A DNA stretch of 64,000 nucleotides. It comes from Candidatus Eisenbacteria bacterium (GTDB lineage Bacteria; Eisenbacteria; RBG-16-71-46; CAIMUX01; JAHJDP01). The notes below the pieces were generated by a model. The model did not search any database, was not told the DNA's origin, and saw only the letters and a list, made by a program, of their open reading frames with translations. Each line of letters opens with the position of its first letter. The first letter of the stretch is position 1. The translations under genes were made by a program, and so were the position numbers. Below are positions 37,553 through 45,705 of this stretch, one piece after another. Where the stretch lies: NCBI GenBank assembly GCA_018831195.1, contig JAHJDP010000012.1:62001-126000 (forward strand), given 5' to 3'.

Positions 37553-38810
37553 CCCGAGACCTCCCCGGCTCTTCCTCGACGAGTCCTCTCATTAAAACGA
37601 GACGAAGCACGTTCAGTGCCGCCACAACCGACCGCTCGATATTTCCAACCCGGTGGCTCCTGAATTGGAACGGGAAAGCCCGGCAATGAGGCCCTTCCGC
37701 ACATCCGACATAAACTAATCCAACCGGTTTCGCCGGCGTGGCGCCCGACGGGCCGGCGATACCCGTTGTCGAAACGGCGACATCACTCCCGAGTTTCCGG
37801 CGGACCCCCTGCGCCATGGCGCAGGCGACTTGGGGGCTGACGGCGCCATGTTCTCGTAGGAGTCCGGGATCAACGCCGAGGAGATCCTCCTTCGCCCGGT
37901 TGCTGTAGGCCACGATCGAGCCGAGAAAGTACCGCGAACTTCCAGGCTCACGGGTGATCCAGCTTCCCAGCGTTCCTCCCGTGAGAGACTCCGCGACACC
38001 GAGAGTGCGGGATGACGAGGACAGAAGTTTTCCCACAACACCTTCTAATGTGTCGCCATCCTGGCCATAGGCTGCATCGCCCATGACCTCGGCGACACGA
38101 GCCGTCACCGCGGCGAGGTTTCGTGAAAGCTCCGGTTCCACACCGCTCAATCCAAGGACGATATCGACGAGACCGGGTTGGCAGAGATAGCCGACCTCAA
38201 CCTCTGGTGATAGCACCGGGAAAACTCTATTGACCACCTCCGTCTCCGGCAGGCCACAGGTATGAAGGGTCCGCCATCGGCGAAGCCGTTCCCCAGACCA
38301 CCGCTCCAACAAACGCGTCGCATGCAATCCCCAGATGGCCTCCATCTCAGAGGGAACACCGGGCAGCGCGACCACAAGCGTCCCCCTCTCTTCGAGGGCA
38401 AAACCGGGGGCCAGGCCTTTGGGGTTTTCCAGGGCTTCCGCGCCCAGCGGCAGAAGGGCGGATGATTCTTCAGGGAGCCCGCCGGGACCCGATCGATGAC
38501 GGAGCCGCCTGCGGATATTCTCAGCGGAGGCTTCGTGCAGGGCCAGCCGGCGACGGCATGCGCGGGCTACACCGGATCGGGTTTGGTCATCCGGCGTCGC
38601 GCCCAGACCGCCGGTCAGCACGACGAGTTCCGTCCTTCCCAGCCATTCATCCAGTGTATCCCGGATCTCCTCCGGATCATCGCCCACGCTGATCACACGT
38701 AGAATTGTGAAACCCTCCCGCGCAAGAAAACGGGTCAAGAAGAGGGCGTTTGTATTAGCATGCGAGCCGTCAAGGAGCTCGGATCCAATGGAGATAAGGC
38801 AGGCGTTCAT
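37542..38810 (-). CDS. cinA: CinA, competence/damage-inducible protein
   Basis: 422 aa with the N-terminal molybdopterin-binding-like domain (LISIGSELLDGSHANTNALF, LTGGLGATPDDQTRSGVA, LPGVPSEMEAIW). The C-terminal domain has NMN-deamidase-type motifs (TLGVAESLTGGTLGSWIT, GSIVAYSNRAKEDLLGV, STTGIAGPSGATPAKPVG). Such proteins recycle NMN or ADP-ribose. The open frame extends to 39053, but ATG 38810 with GGAG upstream starts the fold. pgpA-cinA-thpR-recA is a conserved run. Confidence 0.95.
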   Translation of the reverse strand: MNACLISIGSELLDGSHANTNALFLTRFLAREGFTILRVISVGDDPEEIRDTLDEWLGRTELVVLTGGLGATPDDQTRSGVARACRRRLALHEASAENIRRRLRHRSGPGGLPEESSALLPLGAEALENPKGLAPGFALEERGTLVVALPGVPSEMEAIWGLHATRLLERWSGERLRRWRTLHTCGLPETEVVNRVFPVLSPEVEVGYLCQPGLVDIVLGLSGVEPELSRNLAAVTARVAEVMGDAAYGQDGDTLEGVVGKLLSSSSRTLGVAESLTGGTLGSWITREPGSSRYFLGSIVAYSNRAKEDLLGVDPGLLREHGAVSPQVACAMAQGVRRKLGSDVAVSTTGIAGPSGATPAKPVGLVYVGCAEGPHCRAFPFQFRSHRVGNIERSVVAALNVLRLVLMRGLVEEEPGRSRDGR

Positions 38811-38823
38811 GGTCGGACTCCGG

Positions 38824-39327
38824 TCATTGTGGTAGTAAGCCGAATGCGTCAAGAAGCCGTAAGACGATCTGAGCGTAGATTCCCGCGATGACATCGTCAG
38901 CCATGACGCCCCACCCCTTAGGCAGCGCCTGGATCTGGTAGGCTGGAGGCGGTTTAACAATATCCATGGCACGGAAGAGGAAAAATCCCAAGACCAGCAC
39001 GACGGGCGACCAGGTAAATCCCCAGATGGTAATGAGAGCGCCGGCGACCTCATCTATGACGATCGGAGAGGCATCCCCGCCCCAGGCCTCTTCCCCCCGG
39101 CGGCTGGCCCAGACTCCAACGAGTGTAATAAAAATGATGACGCCCAAAAGAACGACGGGCGAGGGTGTATAACTCCACCCACCCGCCATGCCGAGCAGTA
39201 GATAGAGCACCAAGGTCGCGAAGGTCGCGGGTGCGAAAGGGAAAAACCCGGTCCCGAAAAAACTCGCCAACATCAATGAGGGCTTCCGCCATACAGCTCG
39301 TTTGTTATGGACTCTATTGAGCTTCAC
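38824..39327 (-). CDS. pgpA: Phosphatidylglycerophosphatase A
   Basis: Inner-membrane phosphatase making phosphatidylglycerol. The 167 aa include FFGTGFFPFAPATFATL, the IVIDEVAGALIT motif with conserved Asp-Glu, FLFRAMDIVKPPPAYQIQAL and WGVMADDVIAGIYAQIVL. Four hydrophobic helices are visible. The start is GTG with GGAGGGG 6 nt upstream. Confidence 0.93.
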   Translation of the reverse strand: MKLNRVHNKRAVWRKPSLMLASFFGTGFFPFAPATFATLVLYLLLGMAGGWSYTPSPVVLLGVIIFITLVGVWASRRGEEAWGGDASPIVIDEVAGALITIWGFTWSPVVLVLGFFLFRAMDIVKPPPAYQIQALPKGWGVMADDVIAGIYAQIVLRLLDAFGLLPQ

Positions 39328-39439
39328 CTATCCCCTCCCTGATCGATCAACGGGGAGTGCTCATCACCGCATCACCCCTAAAGAATTGGAGTATGCCACA
39401 ACCGCAGGCCGAAGCCGATGAAAAGAGTGAGTTTGGGGA

Positions 39440-40027
39440 TTAGGGAGCGGGGGTGAGTTCGCGCAGCACCATTTTTGTCATCGTCTTGAGCGTTTCCAAT
39501 ACACCCCGGCCCTGATTGGCGACAGCGTGGAAGCAAGGATTCTCGCCGACACCGAGGCTGCGCCTCATGACCTGCTCTGGAGTTTTGGGGTCGAGATCCC
39601 TCTTATTCAGCTGAAAAACCTTCGGCATTTTTGTGAGATCCAGCCCCAATTCCACGAGATTCATCTCCAAGTCTTTCAGACTATCCTCATTGGCATGAAG
39701 CCGGTTGGGATGCGAATCAGCTACGAAAATGATCCCGTCGACATCGCGAAGCATCACCAGCCGGCTGCGCCGGAAGCGGACCTGGCCGGGAACCGTGTAA
39801 AGATGAATCCGGGTCTGAAAACCAGAGCCGGAGCCCAGATTGAGGGGAAGGAAATCAAAGTAGAGGGTCCGATCTTCCTCGGATTTCAAGGCGACCCATT
39901 GCCCGCGGAGATGCGGCGGGATGCGGTTATGAAGATGCATCAGGTTTGTGGTCTTGCCTCCAAACCCGGGACCGTAATAAACGATCTTCAGGTGGAGCTG
40001 ACGCTGATCAAGATGGACTAGAGCCAT
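39440..40027 (-). CDS. mglA: MglA-type small Ras-like GTPase
   Basis: Cytoplasmic GTPase of the cell-polarity/gliding family, 195 aa. It has the P-loop YYGPGFGGKTTNL (about residues 17-29), the MglA-specific switch II HLYTVPGQVRF with Pro replacing Ala/Gly of the usual DTAG, ADSHPNRLHANEDS and NKRDLD. The Roadblock-domain gene 97 nt upstream is the likely MglB-type GAP partner. Whether this organism glides or uses it for pole marking cannot be said. Confidence 0.92.
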   Translation of the reverse strand: MALVHLDQRQLHLKIVYYGPGFGGKTTNLMHLHNRIPPHLRGQWVALKSEEDRTLYFDFLPLNLGSGSGFQTRIHLYTVPGQVRFRRSRLVMLRDVDGIIFVADSHPNRLHANEDSLKDLEMNLVELGLDLTKMPKVFQLNKRDLDPKTPEQVMRRSLGVGENPCFHAVANQGRGVLETLKTMTKMVLRELTPAP

Positions 40028-40124
40028 ATCCCCCTCCGGGGGGATGAAAGACAGCCGCCATGTTGTCTAGCCATCGATGCATCTTCCGAGGCGCTTATAC
40101 AAATGGCAAACCCTTCTGGCTGGA

Positions 40125-40616
40125 TTACTCGAACATCCTCTCGATGTCTTCCGAGATCTGCTCAAACTCTTCCTCCCCAAGCGCCCGCGTCATTGACTCG
40201 GCGGGAGGGGTTAAAGCAGCATGCAGCAACGGCTGAATCCGCGGACGTGTTTTGCGGATGGAATGGCGGACAAGACCGAGTGTCGTCGAACGATCGAACA
40301 AGACGGCCATCAACATCCCATCGCAAATCTGGGTGATATACACTCCATGACGTTCCCCTTGATGAAAGAGATCGTGAAAGGTCTCCTCACCGAGCAGCCT
40401 CGCCAGTTCACGATTCGCCGCGAAATCAGAGGCGCTCAAGCTGACAAAAGAGGTAATATCGAATTGGGGGATGACGGTTCCAACCATTGTCAGCAGCCGC
40501 CCCGCCGAATCCATGAGCATAGACGTCAGAGCGCCCGATTTCGTCAGGAACCGCCGCAATTCCGATTGCAGGGAAAGGATCTCCCCCTCTCCCCCATACC
40601 ACTGCAGGTGAACCAT
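40125..40616 (-). CDS. Roadblock/LC7-domain protein (candidate MglB partner)
   Basis: 163 aa: a single Roadblock/LC7 fold (LRRFLTKSGALTSMLMDSAG, ITSFVSLSASDFAANRELA, IYITQICDGMLMAVLFD-like strand, STTLGLVRHSIRK), plus a C-terminal acidic helix (EEEFEQISEDIERMFE). It is immediately upstream of mglA on the same strand, so it probably dimerises and controls MglA GTP hydrolysis. AAGGGAGGGG precedes the ATG. Confidence 0.82.
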   Translation of the reverse strand: MVHLQWYGGEGEILSLQSELRRFLTKSGALTSMLMDSAGRLLTMVGTVIPQFDITSFVSLSASDFAANRELARLLGEETFHDLFHQGERHGVYITQICDGMLMAVLFDRSTTLGLVRHSIRKTRPRIQPLLHAALTPPAESMTRALGEEEFEQISEDIERMFE

Positions 40617-40712
40617 CGGTTCCCCTCCCTTCTCATGGGATCAGATCGGGAAAGAGACTGTGCGACCAACTCAACCGAGTAAGGCGGAATTCAAGTGTAA
40701 GTCAAGGGTTTT

Positions 40713-41312
40713 CTATAGCTCTTTGCGGCCTTCCAGCGATCGCGTCAGCGTGGCTTGATCAAAAAGTTCGAGATCGCTGCCCATCGGAACGCCCCGGGCG
40801 ATGCGGGTGACCTGGACCGGGTGTCCTTCTAGAAGGGATCGGATCAAGTGGGCTGTGGCTTCCCCCTGCGGAGTGGGGTTGGTCGCCACGACCACCTCTT
40901 GGAAACGCTCTTTTCGGACCCTGTCGATGAGGGCTTGAAGACCTATCTCTTCAGGACCCGCCCCATCGAGGGGCGACAAAGAACCCCGTAGAACGTGGTA
41001 GAGGCCCTTAAAGGCTCCTGTCCGCTCAAGGACAACGACATCGCCGGGCTGCTCTACAACGCAGAGCAAGGAGAGGTCGCGTTTATCATCCCGGCAAATA
41101 TAACAAGGCTGAGTTTCAGAGACATTGCCGCAGGTAAGACAGGTTCCGACCTCGTCCCGAACACGAAGGATCGCGTTTGCCAGATCGCGGGCATTCTCAT
41201 CGGGCACGCGGAGCAGATGAAAACCAAGCCGCTGGGCCGTCTTCACACCAATACCCGGTAGGCGGGCAAGACAGCCGATGAGAGTTTCAAGGTGTTGGGA
41301 GCTGTACAACAA
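40713..41312 (-). CDS. recR: Recombination mediator RecR
   Basis: Helps load RecA at gaps with RecF/RecO. About 199 aa: helix-hairpin-helix RLPGIGVKTAQRLGFHLL, zinc finger with four Cys (CLTCGNVSETQPCYIC), Toprim (SLLCVVEQPGDVVVLERT, VVVATNPTPQGEATA) and a C-terminal RGVPMGSDLELFD. A GTG at 41363 would overlap ybaB by 32 nt; the TTG at 41312, 8 nt after GAGG, fits better and gives the family length. Confidence 0.94.
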   Translation of the reverse strand: MLYSSQHLETLIGCLARLPGIGVKTAQRLGFHLLRVPDENARDLANAILRVRDEVGTCLTCGNVSETQPCYICRDDKRDLSLLCVVEQPGDVVVLERTGAFKGLYHVLRGSLSPLDGAGPEEIGLQALIDRVRKERFQEVVVATNPTPQGEATAHLIRSLLEGHPVQVTRIARGVPMGSDLELFDQATLTRSLEGRKEL

Positions 41313-41331
41313 TGTCTCTTCCTCGAGAGTC

Positions 41332-41643
41332 TTAGCCGAAGAGGCCCGGCATCGGCAGGCCACCGGTCAGTTTGGACATTTCCTCTTTGAACATCTCTTC
41401 GGATTGCCGCTGCGCTTCATTGACGGCGGCGACAATGAGATCCTCCAGCATTTCCACATCCTGCGGATCAACAACTTGCGGGTCGATTTTGAGGGATAGG
41501 ATTTCATGCCGGCCGTTGGCTTCTACGGTCACCATCCCACCACCGGCTGTCGCCGTGATCCTGCGTTCCGCCAATTCTTCCTTCAGCTCACTCAGTTGCG
41601 CCTGCATCTTCTGAGCCTGCTTCATGAGTTTTCCGATATCCAT
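41332..41643 (-). CDS. ybaB: YbaB/EbfC nucleoid-associated protein
   Basis: 103-aa DNA-binding protein. The N-terminal helix MDIGKLMKQAQKMQAQLSEL, the core AGGGMVTVEANGRHEILSLKI, IDPQVVDPQDVEMLEDLIV and the C-terminal KLTGGLPMPGLFG are characteristic. AGGGAGG precedes the ATG. dnaX-ybaB-recR is a widely conserved trio. Confidence 0.95.
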   Translation of the reverse strand: MDIGKLMKQAQKMQAQLSELKEELAERRITATAGGGMVTVEANGRHEILSLKIDPQVVDPQDVEMLEDLIVAAVNEAQRQSEEMFKEEMSKLTGGLPMPGLFG

Positions 41644-41678
41644 CCTAATAATCCTCCCTCAGCTGTGGCTGCGAACGC

Positions 41679-43372
41679 TTAGACCGGTCCTTGAATCTCG
41701 CCATCCATAAGGCGGGCGATTCGACGAACAGGATCCATTTTCTTTTCGGCTTCCGAGCCCGGGGTCTCCGGGGCGGGCGTCACCCTGCCCTCGACAAATC
41801 GACACCGCGTTGCCGGGCCGAAAACATCTTTGATCGCATCCTGTGTCAACCGGCGATGGACGGGAAGTGCCAACTGCTGGGCCATAAAGAGATCCCCCGC
41901 CTTCCTTTCAACGATCAATTCCCCATTTTCGAATGATTGGATCCGGCAGGAAGCCAAACATGTCGCCAAAGCCATCTTTTGCGCGCGGACCTGGGAGATC
42001 ACCCGGCCCCACGGATCGGTCTGTAGATCGCCCTGTGGGTCAGCAGGGACATCGGCCCGGTCATCGGCCCGAACCTCACCCCTGCCGGCGGATGGTGGTT
42101 CTTGCCGTGGAGCGGGCTGCGTTTCCCTTACCCGCGGCGGCGCATCGACCTCGCCCAGGGATCCGGCCGGCGGTGCCGGGTTTCGATGGACCGATGAATC
42201 TTTCTTCGGCCGCTTGCCGCCGGTGGGTGTCGCATCCGACTCCACCCCACCGAGGAGGTTCAAGATTCGTGCAAGATCCTCCGTTCCCGGCAAAGTAGCA
42301 CATTCCGCCAAGGCCAGCTCCATGTGAAACCGGGGAAAGGGGGAGCGCCGCATCCGTCCCGCTTCATCCATGAGAATTCTCAGGATTCGAAGAAGATCTT
42401 CCGGGGTGAAATGACGGACCTGTTCGCGGTAATGAATCCGCTCATCTTCGGTCGCCTCGAGCAACCCCTCTAATGTCTCATCGGTGGAGACGAAAAGCAG
42501 ATTACGGACATGCTGGATCAATTCCTCCATGATCTCCTGCAAATTGAGTCCCTGCTGATAAGCGTCGTCCAATTTCGCCAGAACACCCCCGATATTTTTT
42601 TCAGAGATCCGCTGCGTCAAATCAAATGTTAAAGATCGGCCGCTGAGGCCGAGAAGAGCCTGAACCATTTTTTCATCGAAGGGGCCCTTCCCCGATGCCG
42701 CCACCTGATCCAGCAAGGTCAGGGCGTCCCGGACGCCTCCCTCCGCCCTCCGGGCGATGAGGGTCAGGGCGTCGCGGTCCATTTTAATCTCTTCGGATTG
42801 GCAGATCTTCTCGAGGTGTTGCACAATTTGAGCCACGGTCAAACGTCCGAAATCAAAACGCTGGCAGCGGGACATAATTGTCTGAGGAATCTTCAGCGGT
42901 TCGGTTGTCGCCAAAATAAAAACGGCGTGGGAAGGCGGCTCCTCTAATGTCTTCAACAAGGCGTTAAAGGCATCCGTCGTGAGCATATGGATCTCATCGA
43001 TGATCGTGACCTTGGTGCGATAGCGCGACGGGGCGTATCGAACCGTTTCTTTCAATTCCCGGATATCGTCGATCCCGCGATTAGAGGCCCCATCGATTTC
43101 AAGAACATCCATGCAAGCACCGCGAGTGATCTCGAGACAGGCATCGCATTTATTGCAGGGCTCCGACGTCGGGCCCTTTTCACAATTCAACGCCTTGGCG
43201 AGGATCCGGGCCATCGACGTCTTGCCGACACCCCGAGGGCCGTTAAAGAGGTAGGCATGCCCCGTACGGTTTGTTTCAAGGGCCCGTTTAAGGACAAGGG
43301 AAACCGATTTCTGCCCTGCTACATCGGCAAAAGTCTGCGGGCGCCATTTAGAGCCAGAACGACATAGCTCAT
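41679..43372 (-). CDS. dnaX: DNA polymerase III gamma/tau subunit, frameshifted as read near the N-terminus
   Basis: Clamp-loader ATPase. The start ATG 43372 (AGGA upstream) reads MSYVVLA; a one-base deletion near 43347-43353 then shifts the frame. The conserved continuation KWRPQTFADVAGQKSVSLVL, HAYLFNGPRGVGKTSMARIL (Walker A) and the rest (zinc-finger Cys set, IIDEIHML, LKTLEEPPSHAVFILATT) are in the other frame down to 41679. Without correction the first start in that frame is ATG 43214, after the Walker A, which would give a dead ATPase. Probably a sequencing error: one more A in the AAA run, or a lost G before it, restores the frame. Confidence 0.93.
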
Positions 43373-43479
43373 ATTGGTTTTCCTAGTGTCTAAACGAAGG
43401 TTTAAACAAGCTGTGAAGTCATCGGCCGTGCACCCCTTCTCGCCCGCCTCTCCAACACCCCCCGTGAGCTGGTGGCTCC

Positions 43480-43605
43480 GGTCAGGTATAACTACGGCAC
43501 GCGAGGGTGACCACTTACCGCTGCTACCTCCCGGTCCTGACGGGGTTCATGGGCCATCGCTGCGTAGGACCTGGCCTTCAATGCTCCGTGTCCCACGAGA
43601 CATGT
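43480..43605 (-). ncRNA. ffs: Signal recognition particle RNA (4.5S type)
   Basis: On the minus strand, 43516-43545 carries the SRP Alu-less apical signature GTCAGGACCGGGAGGTAGCA, close to the E. coli GTCAGGTCCGGAAGGAAGCA. The flanks pair: GGCCAGGT with ACCTGACC, 7 of 8 positions. It lies just upstream of dnaX, a very common site for ffs. The ends are approximate; a longer form with extra 5' and 3' helices is possible. Confidence 0.78.
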
Positions 43606-43619
43606 GAATCAGTCGATCT

Positions 43620-43638
43620 AAAAGGGGGATTCAACCCC
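43620..43638 (-). terminator. Weak hairpin after tRNA-Ala
   Basis: GGGG/CCCC with a 6-nt loop (43625-43638), followed on the minus strand by CTTTT. It is placed between tRNA-Ala and the SRP RNA. The stem is only 4 bp, so support is low. Confidence 0.3.
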
Positions 43639-43746
43639 GCATAAGGCGGATTTCGGGCTACAGGGCACCGCCAACTCCCCGTCTAGCACGGCCTAAAATG
43701 CTGTCTACACCAAACATGAGGGCGGACCCTCCCCTACGAGTCTCTG

Positions 43747-43819
43747 TGGAGATGAGCGGATTCGAACCGCCGGCCTCCTCGTTGCGAACGAGGCGCTCTC
43801 CCAGCTGAGCTACATCCCC
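43747..43819 (-). tRNA. tRNA-Ala (anticodon CGC)
   Basis: 73-nt cloverleaf on the minus strand. The acceptor GGGGATG pairs with CATCTCC plus discriminator A. The D arm is AGCTCAGCTGGGAGAGC, the anticodon loop TTCGCAA (anticodon CGC) is closed by CCTCG/CGAGG, and the T arm carries GGTTCGAATCC. CCA is not encoded. Confidence 0.94.
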
Positions 43820-43825
43820 AAAATC

Positions 43826-43915
43826 TGGCGGAGAGACAGGGATTCGAACCCTGGAAGGGCTTACACCCTTACACGCTCTCCAGGCGTGCTCCTTCGACCA
43901 CTCGGACATCTCTCC
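43826..43915 (-). tRNA. tRNA-Ser (anticodon GGA)
   Basis: 90 nt including an encoded CCA. The acceptor GGAGAGA pairs with TCTCTCC plus discriminator G. The anticodon loop CTGGAGA (GGA) is closed by CACGC/GCGTG. A long variable arm (AAGGGTGTAAGCCCTT) follows, as expected for Ser. It is only 6 nt from tRNA-Ala. Confidence 0.94.
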
Positions 43916-44026
43916 GCAGGAACCGTGTTCAACCCAATCGGAGCCCGCCTGGCAAAGGTTACAACGGACGCCCGCGGGTCTCAAGCCATTACAAACCAGA
44001 ATCCCTGATGGGGGATTTAAAACCGG

Positions 44027-44113
44027 CGGAGAGACAGGGATTCGAACCCTGGAGGGGCTCACGCCCCTAACGGTTTTCGAGACCGCCCGATTCAACCACT
44101 CTCGCATCTCTCC
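44027..44113 (-). tRNA. tRNA-Ser (anticodon CGA)
   Basis: 87 nt without encoded CCA. The acceptor GGAGAGA pairs with TCTCTCC plus G. The anticodon loop CTCGAAA (CGA) is closed by GCGGT/ACCGT, and a long variable arm (AGGGGCGTGAGCCCCT) follows. Its 5' 47 nt overlap the 3' end of tadA as read. Confidence 0.93.
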
Positions 44114-44588
44114 GCAGCATCTGAAAAAACTCCTGTACAAGGGATTGGGAGGCTTCCACCTCAACACCTCCATGAATCTGAATCCCCTGTGTCAAACCCT
44201 CTATTTTTGTTAAATCGGCGCGGCTCCCGCAGGCGCCGAAACGGGGTTCTGGAGCCCCATAGATAATCCCATCGACCCTCGCCAAACCGGCCGCCCCAAG
44301 ACACATGGGGCATGGCTCTAAAGTCGTATAGAGCCACGCCCCATTAAGCCGCCAATCCCCCACCGTTTGACAAGCCGCTGTAAGGGCCAGCATCTCCGCG
44401 TGCGCGGTGGGATCTTTCAAGGCCTCCACCCGGTTGTGCCCGCGGCCGATGATCCGACCATCGCTCACAACAACGGAACCGACCGGCACCTCTTTCTCAC
44501 CCAGGGCGATCCGCGCTTCATCGATGGCGAGTTTCATCCACCGCTTGATCTCATCGGCCTCCGGGAGATTTGGCATGGGTGAAACCAC
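44067..44588 (-). CDS. tadA: tRNA-specific adenosine deaminase
   Basis: Converts A34 to inosine in tRNA-Arg(ACG). 173 aa with the deaminase zinc motifs HAEMLAL and EPCPMCLGAAGLARV, and EVPVGSVVVSDGRIIGRGHN upstream. GTG 44588 has AGGA upstream; ATG 44576 is an alternative. The last ~16 codons read through the 5' half of tRNA-Ser(CGA), since no earlier stop exists. Its substrate tRNA-Arg(ACG) lies about 800 nt upstream on the same strand. Confidence 0.93.
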   Translation of the reverse strand: MVSPMPNLPEADEIKRWMKLAIDEARIALGEKEVPVGSVVVSDGRIIGRGHNRVEALKDPTAHAEMLALTAACQTVGDWRLNGAWLYTTLEPCPMCLGAAGLARVDGIIYGAPEPRFGACGSRADLTKIEGLTQGIQIHGGVEVEASQSLVQEFFQMLRRDARVVESGGLENR

Positions 44589-44597
44589 GGCAAGGTC

Positions 44598-45344
44598 CTA
44601 ACGTGACAGAGATCCCAAGCTTGCGATCAATATCCGGACGACTTCCTCCGCTACAAATTCCTGCCGGGGTGGATCGGCTGTGACGGCGCCGGTGTGCGGC
44701 GCGACTGATTCTGCGGCTTCCGTTCCGAAACCCTCCGAAAAAACAGCCTGGCCGCCGGGCTCCTTTCTCAAATCCTCATGCACTTCCCAAACCCTGCGGC
44801 CATCCTTTGGATCAACAATAGAGAGCGACATGCCGACCCGGGAGAAAGAGGATTGCTCACTCTTCCAATCCGCCTTCTCTCTCTCCCAAGCTGAGATACT
44901 GGCATAGAGCAGCCCATCGACATGCAATATCTCGCAAAGCTCTTTTGCCTGATTTGGATCGACCTTCCTATGATCCATCCATACATCCTGGACCTTGGTA
45001 AAAAGATCCTCTCTCCCGGCCTTCTGCGCCGTCGTGCGCGCCTGCTGATCATTGACGATGAAAAACCGGTGCTGCTCGGAGGTGAGAAGCGGCACCAAAT
45101 AGGCATTGACGATATTCTTTGCCTGATCATCCATCACACCGCTGTAGGTCCCGACAAAGACGAGACTCTCGATTTTGCGCTCCGTGAAGGACGGGTCGAT
45201 GAAAACCTGCGAGGGGCCGCCAACCGTGCTGGCCTGCTGGCATCCCATTGAAGCCAGGATGAGTATGACAAATAAGGCCCGAAGAAACCCCGGGCTCACA
45301 TTGAAACGGACCACGTGAATTGGACCCTTCTCTATCGCTAACAT
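44598..45344 (-). CDS. Uncharacterised lipoprotein
   Basis: I do not recognise the family. About 248 aa: an N-terminal signal with hydrophobic stretch and lipobox LASMGC (Cys about 35), then a soluble alpha/beta domain (IESLVFVGTYSGVMDDQAK, AKELCEILHVDGLLYASISA, LSIVDPKDGRRVWEVHEDL). The last motifs resemble proteins that report an envelope subunit, such as GNA1162/CsgG-like lipoproteins, but this is weak. The open frame extends through tRNA-Arg to 45488; ATG 45344, with AGGAGTG upstream, is the real start. Confidence 0.72.
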   Translation of the reverse strand: MLAIEKGPIHVVRFNVSPGFLRALFVILILASMGCQQASTVGGPSQVFIDPSFTERKIESLVFVGTYSGVMDDQAKNIVNAYLVPLLTSEQHRFFIVNDQQARTTAQKAGREDLFTKVQDVWMDHRKVDPNQAKELCEILHVDGLLYASISAWEREKADWKSEQSSFSRVGMSLSIVDPKDGRRVWEVHEDLRKEPGGQAVFSEGFGTEAAESVAPHTGAVTADPPRQEFVAEEVVRILIASLGSLSR

Positions 45345-45405
45345 CTTTTCACTCCTGTCTTTAGTCGGAAAGGTCACGGCCCTCCAGATCCAGCCAAAGA
45401 CACTG

Positions 45406-45479
45406 TACGCCCAGGAGGACTTGAACCCCCAACCTTCTGGTCCGTAGCCAGACGCTCTATCCAATTGAGCTATGGGCGC
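45406..45479 (-). tRNA. tRNA-Arg (anticodon ACG)
   Basis: 74-nt cloverleaf. The acceptor GCGCCCA pairs with TGGGCGT (one G-T) plus discriminator A. The anticodon loop CTACGGA (ACG) is closed by TCTGG/CCAGA, and the T arm carries GGTTCAAGTCC. CCA is not encoded. ACG is the tRNA that TadA edits. Confidence 0.94.
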
Positions 45480-45516
45480 AAAAAACAAACCCCCTCATCG
45501 AGGAGATAAATCGCTG

Positions 45517-45603
45517 CGGAGAGGGGGAGATTCGAACTCCCGGTAGGCTTTCACCTACAACACATTAGCAATGTGCCGCCTTCGGCCACTCGGCCACCTC
45601 TCC
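45517..45603 (-). tRNA. tRNA-Ser (anticodon GCT)
   Basis: 87 nt. The acceptor GGAGAGG pairs with CCTCTCC plus discriminator G. The anticodon loop TTGCTAA (GCT) is closed by GCACA/TGTGT. The long variable arm TGTAGGTGAAAGCCTAC confirms the Ser class. CCA is not encoded. Confidence 0.94.
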
Positions 45604-45705
45604 ACGTGGCTGGAATCTATCAAGGCCCCGAGAATGTGTCAAGATTGCACCCACCCGAGTTTAACGGAAACGGGTTTTGACACTCCTCTCTTGCAACAAT
45701 CGGGC

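Noticed and set aside
43340-43372. Programmed dnaX frameshift as in E. coli
   Set aside because: The E. coli site is near codon 430 on an A-rich slippery sequence. Here the shift is at codon 8-9, before the ATPase motif, with no slippery heptamer.
29385-45603. Integrated element at tRNA genes
   Set aside because: No integrase, att duplication or change in gene type next to any of the six tRNAs.
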